A stretch of 64,000 nt of DNA from Nitrospirota bacterium (GTDB lineage: Bacteria; Nitrospirota; Thermodesulfovibrionia; Thermodesulfovibrionales; Magnetobacteriaceae): assembly GCA_015233895.1 (NCBI GenBank), contig JADFXG010000004.1, forward strand, positions 104,013 to 168,012, written 5' to 3'. Numbering within the stretch: the stretch's first letter is position 1; each line of letters begins with the position of its first letter. The notes under the pieces were generated by a model. That model was not told the DNA's origin, did not search any database, and saw nothing but the letters and a program-made list of their open reading frames with translations. Shown piece by piece: positions 26,350 through 35,100 of this stretch. The position numbers and the translations under genes were made by a program.

Positions 26350-27056
26350 GTGCAGATTATTCATATGTTGGCACAGAGTTGGAAATTTTTAATGAAGCTG
26401 TAAACTGGAAGAGATATTTTACAGAGAAAATTGAACCATTCCTTGGCAATAATGTTTTAGAGGCAGGCGCAGGAATAGGCGGAACAACTAAGGCTCTGTG
26501 CCGGAAACACCATCATAATTGGGTTTGTATTGAACCGGATGCAGTGCTTGCTGACCAAATTAAGCAAAAAATAAGCAATGGCATATTGCCCTCTAATTGT
26601 AGTGTAAGAAATATGTTTGTATCCGATCTGCCTGAAACTGAGACGTATGATACTATAATATATATTGATGTAATTGAGCATATAAAAGACGATTTTAAAG
26701 AAATAGAAATGGTTGAGAGATTATTGAAAAAGAACGGTTTTTTAATTATACTTGTTCCTGCATACATGATTTTATATTCTGAATTTGATAGTAACGTTGG
26801 GCATTATAGAAGATATAACAAAAAAACCCTTCAGCGGATTATACCGGAAACCTTTAAAACTGTGCAGTTATTGTATCTTGATTCAGTTGGATTACTTGCA
26901 TCTTTGGCTAATCGCTTATTTTTCAGGCAAGAGATGCCGTCAATGCAACAGATAAATAAGTGGGATAAGTATATTATTCCTATATCTAAAATAACTGACC
27001 CTCTGGTTAAATATAAAGCCGGACGCTCACTTGTTGGGGTATGGCAACATATTTGA
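26346..27056 (+). CDS. Class I SAM-dependent methyltransferase
   Basis: 236 residues with the Rossmann motif I VLEAGAGIGGTTKALC near residues 37-52, the acidic residue of motif II in WVCIEPDAVLADQI and motif IV/post-I IIYIDVIEHIKDDF. YSEFDSNVGHYRRYNKKTL is characteristic of small-molecule methyltransferases in glycan clusters. The substrate is not known. Overlap with the GT2 gene implies one operon. Confidence 0.88.
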   Translation: MSADYSYVGTELEIFNEAVNWKRYFTEKIEPFLGNNVLEAGAGIGGTTKALCRKHHHNWVCIEPDAVLADQIKQKISNGILPSNCSVRNMFVSDLPETETYDTIIYIDVIEHIKDDFKEIEMVERLLKKNGFLIILVPAYMILYSEFDSNVGHYRRYNKKTLQRIIPETFKTVQLLYLDSVGLLASLANRLFFRQEMPSMQQINKWDKYIIPISKITDPLVKYKAGRSLVGVWQHI

Positions 27057-27142
27057 GTATAGGTGTTGATGCAATTTGGCTTACGTATGTATGTGCAAAA
27101 AAGTTGACAAAAAACCTTCTGGAAATGATATAACGAGGTTGT

Positions 27143-28870
27143 ATGAAAATGCCAGCGCGTATTAATCACAGGCAGCTTTTATTTTCTACTATCGCTTATC
27201 TGATTCCATTTTTTCTTGTAATAGCATACGACAAGATAATTCTGTCACGTCTATGGTACGTATCACCAGGTGATTGTGTTACAGGTAATTATGGTTTAGG
27301 TTTAAATTGGCTTACTTTGGATCCGTTAACTATTTTTCATTTGCCAATGTATTCGTTTCAGGAATTATTTGCAATTATAATTAAGTTCATGGGATTTCCC
27401 GATGATTTTGTAGTCACAGGGTATCTGCAGAAATTCAACAACATCGGGATAATTATCAATATCCTGATTTTAATAGCAACAGCCGTTTGGTTTGCTTATT
27501 TTGCGAACCTCTTGAAATTAAACATTATTGCCGTTTTCTTGTGTGGGCTGTTGGTTGCCTCAATGCCTGCTATCACTCTTATAATCACCTCGTGGTATGC
27601 ACCTAATTTTACAATCGGTATCTTGTTAATACCCACTGCACTACCAATATTACATGCAATCTATACCGGCAAATTCCACTTAAGAAGTTTTTTTGCTGCT
27701 CTTGTCGTTATCGGTTTCTGTTTTTCTAACCATTTTTCCACAATGATTGTTCCTGTTGCCCTGATTATCAGCATATCTATTAGTTCATACGATAAACTTA
27801 ATATTGTAATAAGCACTAACAAGGAAAATTTCGGAGCCAAAACATTTCTCGTATATTTGTTACACTTTGTGTTTATTGTAGATATATTTGTTGCCATTTT
27901 GTATTATCCTACGTTTTTTTCAATTTCTAAAAATTATTTCATTATTGTTTCGTTAGTAACGATATCATTATCTCTTACTATTTTATTATCATTGTATTAC
28001 CTTAAAAGAAGAAAGCCGTTTGTTGCAAATTTAATTAAATATGTAAGCACACCTTTACTGGCAGGTTGGGCATTAGGCGCTAATTTTTTTATTCCTTATT
28101 GGGGAATAAGTGCCTCAAAAGCTTTTCTGTATAAGGGTATGGCTGACCCCCGGCTTCCTTTTACTGAGGTTTTAAGGAGATTGGATATATTTTATTTCGC
28201 TAAACAATTGTGGTGGAACTGGATAATTCTTTTGCTACTATCTTACGGAATATTTTTTGGCATTAAATTGTTATTAAAAAAAAACAGAACACATAGAATT
28301 GCTGTTTTTGTTCAATTTGTAGTTACTTTAACTATACTGCTCAATATTCTTATTGCTATGAACGTCACCATGGTAGGAGATAAATTAATAACCGGTAATG
28401 AGGTCAGGTATTTTGTACCGATGCTTTTTATTATCCCGATTTTTGTATATTATTTATTTAAAATTAAGCCAATCGGATATAAATTCATAGTTTGTCTGCT
28501 TTTTGTCCTTTCGTCGTTGTCCTTTTATGAATACATAAAGTATATAAATGCTGATAATGCAGAAGCTAATGCTCAGTTTATTCAAGCTGATAAGATTATA
28601 GATCAACATTTAGATAAGTATCCAAATGCAAGTATTATTTGTAAAAACACTTCTGTACCTGAAAGATGCGCCATACTTTCAGCCTTTCACAACTATCGCA
28701 CACCTAAGAGCTTTGATAAGTTGAAGTTGACTGACTTGAGTAAACATAGAATAGTCTATTTCCATTGTACAGACGAAAATTCAAAAAAAGCTGAGTTTGC
28801 TAAGTTTATAAGAACTAATAATTTTACTAAACCCATACTCGTTTTACCTGAATCTTATGTTATTGAGTAA
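27143..28870 (+). CDS. Polytopic membrane protein, probable GT-C-like glycosyltransferase
   Basis: 575 residues with about 11-12 hydrophobic segments from residue 10 to 465 and a soluble C-terminal part of about 110 residues. I recognise no catalytic motif with certainty; the first periplasmic loop (GDCVTGNYGLGLNWLTLDPL) has acidic residues where GT-C enzymes have theirs. In this cluster (polyprenyl-sugar GT2 upstream) a GT-C enzyme that uses polyprenyl-phosphate sugars is plausible. It starts 86 bases after the methyltransferase gene, and TTGACA at 27104 with GATATA 17 bp on could be its own promoter. Confidence 0.6.
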   Translation: MKMPARINHRQLLFSTIAYLIPFFLVIAYDKIILSRLWYVSPGDCVTGNYGLGLNWLTLDPLTIFHLPMYSFQELFAIIIKFMGFPDDFVVTGYLQKFNNIGIIINILILIATAVWFAYFANLLKLNIIAVFLCGLLVASMPAITLIITSWYAPNFTIGILLIPTALPILHAIYTGKFHLRSFFAALVVIGFCFSNHFSTMIVPVALIISISISSYDKLNIVISTNKENFGAKTFLVYLLHFVFIVDIFVAILYYPTFFSISKNYFIIVSLVTISLSLTILLSLYYLKRRKPFVANLIKYVSTPLLAGWALGANFFIPYWGISASKAFLYKGMADPRLPFTEVLRRLDIFYFAKQLWWNWIILLLLSYGIFFGIKLLLKKNRTHRIAVFVQFVVTLTILLNILIAMNVTMVGDKLITGNEVRYFVPMLFIIPIFVYYLFKIKPIGYKFIVCLLFVLSSLSFYEYIKYINADNAEANAQFIQADKIIDQHLDKYPNASIICKNTSVPERCAILSAFHNYRTPKSFDKLKLTDLSKHRIVYFHCTDENSKKAEFAKFIRTNNFTKPILVLPESYVIE

Positions 28871-28893
28871 ACCTCCGCATCTTATTTTAAGTG

Positions 28894-30006
28894 CTATAGC
28901 TTCATACAATCCATATTAGCGCAGCCACTTAAACACGGTGAGCAGTCTATGGTTTTTCTAACAATTTCCACATTATGGCCCAGTGGCCGCCACTGGGAGA
29001 TGTCGTTAATGCCTCCACAAAACACTACTGTTTTCACACCCGCGCATCCGGCAATATGGGCACTCAGTGATTCCACCGTAAATATACATTCAGCTTTTTT
29101 GTAAAGGAGATATAATTCCCTTATACTTAACTTTCCCATCAGGTTAACAGCGTCTCTTTGCATGTGCTGTATTATATCCGAAAAGTACGGCAATTCGGAA
29201 TTTGTGCCTGTAAACACTATTTTGTATGCCAACTCTATTTTCTCAATTATACGTGCCCATGACTCCGGTGACAGCATCTTTCTTGTATCCCCCGCACCGG
29301 GATGGATAACCACAAAGGGGCCGCCGATTGTGTTATTAATTATGTTGGTAACTTTTTTTTCATCAGTAGATTCCGTGTAGAGTTCATACTGGAGTTCGCT
29401 CAGTTTGGAGGTAATAGCTGCAGCATTCAGTACCTCAAGGTAGTGTTCCACCTCATGGTGACCCAGTGTCCATTTGGCTTTGTAGTCTAAAAGCTCACCA
29501 AAACCTCCTGTTGAATGCCCTGCTATGTATTTGACACCTCCCAGACGAAGGAGAGTGAGCAAATTACCGCCATAAGCTCTCAGCACAAAAGCTACGTCGT
29601 ATTTTTTTACACGTAATATCATAAGCGCCTTTAAATAATCAAACACATGTTTTATAATTTTTGCCGGAAAATTTTTGCTTTTTCTGTTTAACATAAAATG
29701 ATCGAGCTTTATGATTTTTCTGATAAAGGGATTGCCCTTTAGTATCTCAACCGCCCAACTGCCGCAGAGGACGTCAATTTGGCAGGACGGATAAGTGTGT
29801 TTGATAAGCTGCAGAACTGATGTCATCATTAGGACATCACCGGCATGGTCGGGTTTGACAATGAGGATTTTATTGATGTGTTCCGGTATATTTCTTTTTT
29901 TGAAAAGAGGGGTGGTTAGTAAATCAATTAATTTTAATAATATGATAACCTTTTTGTTTAGGTAGAGGTAACCGTAGTTTAGCGGATTTTTTTTGGTTTT
30001 AGTCAT
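28894..30006 (-). CDS. Family 9 glycosyltransferase (heptosyltransferase-like)
   Basis: 370 residues, GT-B fold. INKILIVKPDHAGDVLMMTS near residues 43-62 and the C-terminal PFVVIHPGAGDTRKMLSPES, then VESLSAHIAGCAGVKTVVFC, are the GT9 acceptor and donor motifs. The tail has cysteines (CSPCLSGCANMDCM) like many LPS heptosyltransferases. It probably adds heptose or a related sugar to LPS core. It converges with the membrane protein gene and its start overlaps the end of the RAYT gene upstream by 8 bases; true start could be further in. Confidence 0.88.
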   Translation of the reverse strand: MTKTKKNPLNYGYLYLNKKVIILLKLIDLLTTPLFKKRNIPEHINKILIVKPDHAGDVLMMTSVLQLIKHTYPSCQIDVLCGSWAVEILKGNPFIRKIIKLDHFMLNRKSKNFPAKIIKHVFDYLKALMILRVKKYDVAFVLRAYGGNLLTLLRLGGVKYIAGHSTGGFGELLDYKAKWTLGHHEVEHYLEVLNAAAITSKLSELQYELYTESTDEKKVTNIINNTIGGPFVVIHPGAGDTRKMLSPESWARIIEKIELAYKIVFTGTNSELPYFSDIIQHMQRDAVNLMGKLSIRELYLLYKKAECIFTVESLSAHIAGCAGVKTVVFCGGINDISQWRPLGHNVEIVRKTIDCSPCLSGCANMDCMKL

Positions 30007-30628
30007 AGGGTTGTAGAGTAAAGGGCGAATAATTATTCGCCCCTACCTGTGCGGGTGGATTAATCTTGCATAATGGGTTATTCCTGTCAGAATCCCAATT
30101 TAATGGATTGCCCTGAATGTATTCCCTGATTTTGTTTAATTCATCCTCATTACGGATGATGTGTTCGTAATAATTGCGTTGCCATAATTTACTGGAATAT
30201 GGCATCCATCCACTTTGTTTTACACCGTCGGAGTATTTTTTTGTCGTCATCGTTTTGAATCGATTCATAATATCCGATAACGTAGGGGCAACCCCCTGTG
30301 GTTGCCCATTCTTTAATTTTTGTCCGTTGATATTATCAGGGCAGGCACAGGGGCCTGCCCCTACAATTTCTATTATTCCATGGAAATGGTTCGGCATAAC
30401 GATATTTTCATGAACACAAAATCCACAATAATGTTGTGGAATACCATTCCATACCATTTGAATCATCTTTCCCGCATCGGTTAAAACAATGTTCCCGTTA
30501 TTAATTTCACCAAACAAACACTCACGGTTTTGTGTGCATAATGTTATAAAATATGCACCTGCCTGAGAATAATCATATCCCTTCAGACGCATTGATTGAC
30601 GATGCTGGATTTCATGGGTGTTTATCAT
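29999..30628 (-). CDS. REP-associated tyrosine transposase (RAYT), copy 1
   Basis: 209 residues of the IS200/Y1-like family. RQSMRLKGYDYSQAGAYFIT opens it, the HUH motif is in VMPNHFHGIIEI near residues 75-86, and the catalytic Tyr is expected in WQRNYYEHIIRNEDEL. RAYTs bind and cut REP palindromes. Here three REP-like palindromes lie inside the gene itself (30023, 30286 and 30339), encoding the inserts VGAGPCACP, GQPQGVAPT and the tail VGANNYSPF. A homologue lies at 30924-31559. Confidence 0.85.
   Translation of the reverse strand: MINTHEIQHRQSMRLKGYDYSQAGAYFITLCTQNRECLFGEINNGNIVLTDAGKMIQMVWNGIPQHYCGFCVHENIVMPNHFHGIIEIVGAGPCACPDNINGQKLKNGQPQGVAPTLSDIMNRFKTMTTKKYSDGVKQSGWMPYSSKLWQRNYYEHIIRNEDELNKIREYIQGNPLNWDSDRNNPLCKINPPAQVGANNYSPFTLQPYD
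30023..30042. repeat. REP palindrome a (inside RAYT 1, 3' end)
   Basis: GGGCGAATAA followed directly by its exact complement TTATTCGCCC, then CTAC. Same family as the others nearby (GTAGGGGC...GCCC). Confidence 0.85.
30286..30307. repeat. REP palindrome b (inside RAYT 1)
   Basis: GGGCAACC and GGTTGCCC arms of 8 bp separated by 6 bases, preceded by GTAG. Confidence 0.85.
30339..30360. repeat. REP palindrome c (inside RAYT 1)
   Basis: GGGCAGGC and GCCTGCCC arms of 8 bp around a 6-base loop, followed by CTAC, that is, in the opposite orientation to b. Confidence 0.85.
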
Positions 30629-30635
30629 ATATTTT

Positions 30636-30899
30636 TTAGCCGCTACTTGTCCCCGCTGCTTGTTGATTTCTCTTTTTGCCTGTTTCTGTTACCATTTCTA
30701 CCTGGGGACAATTTGTCCCCAGATAGGCGCCTAATTCTATATCCCTTTTTCTGAGTTTTTTCAGGTAATCGGTTGGATTTATTGAACCAGAAAGCGCTTC
30801 TACAACATCAATTACCGAGAAATACCATGTCTCTGTCTTTTCATCGTAATAACGCCTAATTTTTTTACTTTCAAAAACGGCTAATGTCTTGTCAGTCAT
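30636..30899 (-). pseudogene. Truncated BRO-N domain (phage antirepressor-like) protein
   Basis: 87 residues; good ribosome site (GGGAGGG). KKIRRYYDEKTETWYFSVID followed by VVEALSGS.NPTDYLKKLRKR is the BRO-N/RhuM-like domain found in phage antirepressors and mobile genes. Family members normally continue after TETGKKR with a further 30 or more conserved residues (usually KTLAGNTE...), but here the frame turns into NQQAAGTSSG and stops next to RAYT copy 1. Part of the reading frame (GTNCPQ) is encoded by a 21-bp palindrome. I read it as a gene cut off by repeat or RAYT insertion. Confidence 0.65.
30702..30722. repeat. 21-bp perfect palindrome in the BRO-N relic
   Basis: CTGGGGACAA and TTGTCCCCAG flank a single central T. 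A further GGGGACAAG copy lies near the 3' end of the relic (about 30648-30656, minus strand). Confidence 0.9.
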
Positions 30900-30923
30900 T
30901 GCTTTCCCTCCCCTGTGCTCTTT

Positions 30924-31559
30924 TTATTCCTTCTCCATGCGGTATTTTATATCGTAATTAATTATGAAATCCAGTTCTTCGTGGATGTCGTTAACATTAC
31001 AGCGTGGATTATCTCTGTCAGAATCCCAATTTAATGGATTGCTTTGAATATATTCCCTGATTATGTTTAATTCATTCTCATTACGGATGATGTGTTCATA
31101 ATAGTTACGTTGCCATACAGGAGTTGTCGATGTTTGGCGCAATTTATTTATGTTTTTGGTTGTGACGGACTTAAAACCTGAAATCAAAGAACCGATTGAT
31201 TTTTGTTTTGGACCACTGTGTTTTCTCGTAGGGGCGACCGGCGGGTCGCCCATTGCATTAATAACCACAATACAATGAAAATGGTTTTGCATTATTACAA
31301 ATTCGTCTAATACTATTTCAGAGCGGAGTTCGGTGGATTTAACCCATTCATCCCGTACTATTATTCCGTATTCGTTCAATATTATTTCTGGGCGAACGCC
31401 GTTCGCCCCTACATGATTTCCGTTCACACTTGCCATTCCACCAAACAAACACTCGCGGTTTTGTGTGCATATTGTTATGAAAAATGCCACCGACTGAGAA
31501 TAATCATATCCCTTCAAACGCATTGATTTACGACTCTGCCCCTCCTTGCTGTATTTCAT
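30924..31559 (-). CDS. REP-associated tyrosine transposase (RAYT), copy 2
   Basis: 211 residues, clearly homologous to copy 1: RKSMRLKGYDYSQSVAFFIT, HUH in IMQNHFHCIVVI, and WQRNYYEHIIRNENELNIIR. It carries two in-frame REP-derived inserts, GNHVGANGVRPE and MGDPPVAPTRKHSG, at other positions than in copy 1. Gene order suggests two separate arrivals or a duplication followed by separate REP gains. Confidence 0.85.
   Translation of the reverse strand: MKYSKEGQSRKSMRLKGYDYSQSVAFFITICTQNRECLFGGMASVNGNHVGANGVRPEIILNEYGIIVRDEWVKSTELRSEIVLDEFVIMQNHFHCIVVINAMGDPPVAPTRKHSGPKQKSIGSLISGFKSVTTKNINKLRQTSTTPVWQRNYYEHIIRNENELNIIREYIQSNPLNWDSDRDNPRCNVNDIHEELDFIINYDIKYRMEKE
31232..31251. repeat. REP palindrome d (inside RAYT 2)
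   Basis: GGGCGACC and GGTCGCCC arms with a 4-base loop, preceded by CGTAGG. Confidence 0.85.
31390..31408. repeat. REP palindrome e (inside RAYT 2)
   Basis: GGGCGAAC and GTTCGCCC arms with a 3-base loop, followed by CCTAC. Confidence 0.85.
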
Positions 31560-31584
31560 ATGTTTTATTAATCTCCGTTTGTAG

Positions 31585-31610
31585 GGGCGACCGGCTGGTC
31601 GCCCTTTTTT
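31585..31610 (+). repeat. REP palindrome f with T-run
   Basis: GTAGGGGCGACC, 4-base loop, GGTCGCCC and then TTTTTT. It looks like a terminator on the + strand, but both neighbouring genes are on the minus strand, so it is better seen as a REP element upstream of RAYT 2. Confidence 0.8.
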
Positions 31611-31620
31611 GTCATATCAT

Positions 31621-31643
31621 GGGCGAATGCCATCCGCCCCTAC
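31621..31643. repeat. REP palindrome g at the end of the flippase gene
   Basis: GGGCGAATG and CATCCGCCC arms (one mismatch), followed by CCTAC. It abuts the flippase stop codon region at 31640. Confidence 0.7.
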
Positions 31644-33058
31644 GTTCTAATATCCTTAAGAAATCTTATATCCTCTTTAGTAACGCATCCAGTAAGGTAT
31701 ATAAGTGAAAAAAACGCTCCAACACCAACCGCAGCCTCCGCTATCCACGGTAAAAATCCCTTTATAATATAACACAGCAAGCCGCAAACCAGAGTTATAA
31801 GTATCAGTTTTAAGTAGAGCAGCAGGTTGAAAGCACCTTTTGTATTTTTATTAATTACATACATCCGGACAATAAAAACACTGTAGATCGTAATGAGTGC
31901 GGCATAGGCGCTCCCAAAGCCATGCAATATAGGTATCAGAAAAAAATTTAATATTATATTAATTGAAACTGCAATAGTCATGGAAACACACGCAAACCAC
32001 TGTCTCTCCGTTGCCTGAAGCGTTATGTCCGTTAGATGGTTAAGAAAAACAGCCGGCACAATCCATATCAAATACATAAGCATACCGGCACTGTCTGAAA
32101 ACTTAGCACCAAATAACAAGGCAATCACCTCGGCTGAGTTAACCGTAGCGATAAATGATATACATAAGCCCAGAGTCAGAAGCGGTTTAGTCAGCTGGTT
32201 AATGAAATCTCCGACAGAGCCACGTTTTGCTGCCCATAGGTTTGCCATCTTTGGAAAAGCCGCCATTGTTAAACCGCTTGGGATAAACATGCCGACAAGG
32301 ACTATTTTGTAGGCTCCGTTATATAATCCAACGGTGGCAAGAGTTTCATACTTTGAAAGTATAACCTTGTCAATATTAAAAATCACCTCACCCATAAAGG
32401 CAGCTAAGGCAAACGGTATGGATTTTCTTAAAATTGCCAACATTTTAATACTGCTGCTGTCGCCATCTGTCGTATAATTATGAAAATACCGTTTAAAAAT
32501 AAACACAGACATAAGCACTACTAAGGCGCCCGAAAACAGATAGGGAAGCATCAGATGAGGCATTTTTACGCCAAACACCAGGAGCAGCAAAATGCCTGCC
32601 GCACTTAGGAATCTAAATGTAATTGTTATACCACTTTCGACCTCCATTCTTTCAATGCCCATAAACGGAGCTCTCAGAATTGATGATGTATAGACAAACG
32701 CCGTAGAAAGTGAAAAAATCAGTATCCCGTAAAACTCCTGTACGCCATATCCACTTGCATATGCCGTAGTGAGAGAAACGATTACCGCAAACACACACAG
32801 AACTATACGCAACGTAATGATTTTATTTAAATATCTCCTGTCAATTGCTCTGGTCTTTCCAATCTCTTTAATTAAAAATGTCTGAAGCCCGCCGTCATAA
32901 AAATAGTAAAAGAGAGCGACAAAGGACATTGTAAGCGAGTACAAGCCAAACTCAGCAGCGCCGAGTTTTCTTGTAATAAACACAATAATAAGCAGACTTA
33001 AAATTTTCTCTGTTATTTGTGAGGCCGTTAGAAATGATATGTTTCTAAGTAGTGCCAT
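31640..33058 (-). CDS. Polysaccharide flippase (Wzx/MATE-like)
   Basis: About 472 residues from ATG 33058 (MALLRNISFLTASQITEKIL); a longer frame to 33172 overlaps the TPR glycosyltransferase gene and its first 38 residues are unlike the family. Some 12-14 hydrophobic segments in the pattern of Wzx-type oligosaccharide flippases (PF01943/PF13440): GAAEFGLYSLTMSFVALFYY, an inter-domain loop, then FIPSGLTMAAFPKMANLWAA. It would flip lipid-linked glycan units across the inner membrane. It is downstream of the TMTC-like gene on the same strand. Confidence 0.88.
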   Translation of the reverse strand: MALLRNISFLTASQITEKILSLLIIVFITRKLGAAEFGLYSLTMSFVALFYYFYDGGLQTFLIKEIGKTRAIDRRYLNKIITLRIVLCVFAVIVSLTTAYASGYGVQEFYGILIFSLSTAFVYTSSILRAPFMGIERMEVESGITITFRFLSAAGILLLLVFGVKMPHLMLPYLFSGALVVLMSVFIFKRYFHNYTTDGDSSSIKMLAILRKSIPFALAAFMGEVIFNIDKVILSKYETLATVGLYNGAYKIVLVGMFIPSGLTMAAFPKMANLWAAKRGSVGDFINQLTKPLLTLGLCISFIATVNSAEVIALLFGAKFSDSAGMLMYLIWIVPAVFLNHLTDITLQATERQWFACVSMTIAVSINIILNFFLIPILHGFGSAYAALITIYSVFIVRMYVINKNTKGAFNLLLYLKLILITLVCGLLCYIIKGFLPWIAEAAVGVGAFFSLIYLTGCVTKEDIRFLKDIRT

Positions 33059-33080
33059 TATTTGTAAAAAGCCACTTCTA

Positions 33081-35096
33081 TCATCTGCCGACCCTCTCAG
33101 CCTTTTTCTTTGCAATTGCAAGATTAGTGAGAGCCTCTTTAAAATCCGGCCGTATTGAAATGGCTTTTTCAAAGGATTTTATAGCACCCTGTATATCTCC
33201 TTTTAGCATAAGAGCGCTCCCCAACCCGTTAAAGGCTTCAGCAGACACGGGGGATATATTTAAAGCCGCTGTGAAAACATTAACCGCCTCATCAAATCGC
33301 TTTTCATAAATAAGCACATTGCCAAGGTTAACCATTGCCTCAGGATAGCCGGGCTGTATCCGGAGAGCTTTTCGATAAGCACTCTCTGCCTCTGTTAATT
33401 TACCGGTTGAAGCATAAACATTTCCAAGATAAAAATGTGCTTTTGCATCGTAGGGATTTAGATTTACTGATATTTGCAGGTTTTCTAAAGCCTCTGCCGG
33501 TTTGCCGGTATATAAATACGTTATACCAAGGTTGTAACGTAGCAGGGCAGAGTTTGGCGATATCGCCAAGGCTTTATTTAAATACTGAAGCGCTGTATCA
33601 AGTTGCCCTCTTGATGACATTATTGTGCCAAGTCCAATGTATGCTTCAATGCAGCGAGGGTTTAACTGTAAAGCAAGATTTAAGTTTTCAAGAGCTTTAT
33701 CAATTTTCCCCTCATACATGTACGCAATCCCTATGCCGGCTCTGGAATCAGCAAAGTCAGGTTTAATAGAAATCGCCGATAAATAATTGCTCACAGCCTC
33801 AGAGATTTTCCACTGTCTTAGCAGGGTATCGGCTAAATTGTTGTATAACACATAGTTGTTTTTCGTTACCGAAATGCCATGCCTTAAAATTGTCTCAGAA
33901 TTTCTCCAGTAAGAAACCTGCCTGAATGAAATTGACATAAAAAATAGGATTGCGATGACAGCAAATATGGCAGCGACATGGTACTTTGCAAATCTCTCCG
34001 TCAACTCTGACACAAGAAAGGCAATTATTATAAACAGTCCGACATAGGATACATACGTGTATCTGTCTGCCATAGACTGAGCACCCGACTGAACTATACC
34101 AATAACCGGAGACACTGTAACTAAATAAAAAAACCAGCCGGTAAAAATGTAAGGCTGTTTCCGCTTTTTGAAGCCATACAGAGCAGTAAATGTTATTCCA
34201 GTTGCAAGAATCAAGCAAACCACTACTTTCCAAAATGCAATGTTAAGATCGTATGGATACAAGATAGACATGTTTACCGGAATGAATAGTTTTGATATGT
34301 ATTTTATCAGTGAAGTCATGGCATTACCAAGCCGTGTGAACAAACTAATCGGTATAGCCGTTTCAATCGCTCCTGAGCTTTTCTGCGCTAGGTATGTTAC
34401 AACAGAAATTGCTGTTGAAAAAAAGAAAAAAGGGATTTTTTCGTAAATTACAGAGAGTTTGCTATCTCTGTCCTTAAACCTTTCTAACGGGTATATATCA
34501 ATAATTAGCAGTATTAATGGCAAAGATACTGCCATAGGTTTAGACATTAAGGAGAAAATAAAAGCAATTAATGTAAAACTGTATTTTGTGACAGACGGTT
34601 TTTTTACGTAAGAAAGATACAGGAGTATGGAAAGGAAAAAGAAAAGTGCATATAGCACGTCTTTTCTTTCTGAAATCCATACAACCGACTCAACGTGCAT
34701 CGGGTGTGTTGCAAAAGCAAGAGCTGTACATAAACTGATGCCGGTAGTCCTAAATAATCCCTGCATGACATAAAACAGCACTATAGATGATGCCGCATGG
34801 AACACAACATTAATAAGATGGTGGCCATAGGCACTTAAACCAAACAGAGAGACTGCCAACATATTTGAAACATCAACCAAAGGAGACCAATATCCATTGG
34901 TCATTGTTTTAAATGCCTGTATAAAACCCCCCGTAGTTAATCCATTTAGTACAAGAGGATTGTTGGTTACATAAACAGGGTCATCGTAGTTGATGAAATC
35001 AAAATGTACAACCTGAAAATATATTCCCGCTATGGAAAGTAGTATCGCTATAGGTGGCATCAACTTTAAAAGGCAGTTCCTTTTGGAAGTTAACAT
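33081..35096 (-). CDS. TMTC-like membrane glycosyltransferase with TPR repeats
   Basis: 671 residues. The first 400 are a polytopic GT-C domain with DPVYVTNNPLVLNGLTTGGF near residues 38-57, HPMHVESVVWISERKDVLYA near 130-149 and FSLMSKPMAVSLPLILLIID near 183, hallmarks of the TMTC/O-mannosyltransferase-like family (DUF1736 region). The last 270 hold about seven TPRs (AISIKPDFADSRAGIGIAYM, LRIQPGYPEAMVNLGNVLIY and so on). Such enzymes are thought to glycosylate proteins or glycans at the outer face of the membrane using lipid-linked sugars. Follows the HTH regulator gene by 4 bases. Confidence 0.88.
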   Translation of the reverse strand: MLTSKRNCLLKLMPPIAILLSIAGIYFQVVHFDFINYDDPVYVTNNPLVLNGLTTGGFIQAFKTMTNGYWSPLVDVSNMLAVSLFGLSAYGHHLINVVFHAASSIVLFYVMQGLFRTTGISLCTALAFATHPMHVESVVWISERKDVLYALFFFLSILLYLSYVKKPSVTKYSFTLIAFIFSLMSKPMAVSLPLILLIIDIYPLERFKDRDSKLSVIYEKIPFFFFSTAISVVTYLAQKSSGAIETAIPISLFTRLGNAMTSLIKYISKLFIPVNMSILYPYDLNIAFWKVVVCLILATGITFTALYGFKKRKQPYIFTGWFFYLVTVSPVIGIVQSGAQSMADRYTYVSYVGLFIIIAFLVSELTERFAKYHVAAIFAVIAILFFMSISFRQVSYWRNSETILRHGISVTKNNYVLYNNLADTLLRQWKISEAVSNYLSAISIKPDFADSRAGIGIAYMYEGKIDKALENLNLALQLNPRCIEAYIGLGTIMSSRGQLDTALQYLNKALAISPNSALLRYNLGITYLYTGKPAEALENLQISVNLNPYDAKAHFYLGNVYASTGKLTEAESAYRKALRIQPGYPEAMVNLGNVLIYEKRFDEAVNVFTAALNISPVSAEAFNGLGSALMLKGDIQGAIKSFEKAISIRPDFKEALTNLAIAKKKAERVGR

Positions 35097-35100
35097 TATA

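Noticed and set aside
31585..31610. Rho-independent terminator
   Set aside because: Hairpin plus T-run reads on the + strand, but the adjacent genes are on the minus strand and the hairpin belongs to the REP family of the region.
33335..33766. 143-codon + strand frame
   Set aside because: It is antisense to the TPR repeats of the glycosyltransferase gene and has repeat-driven composition.
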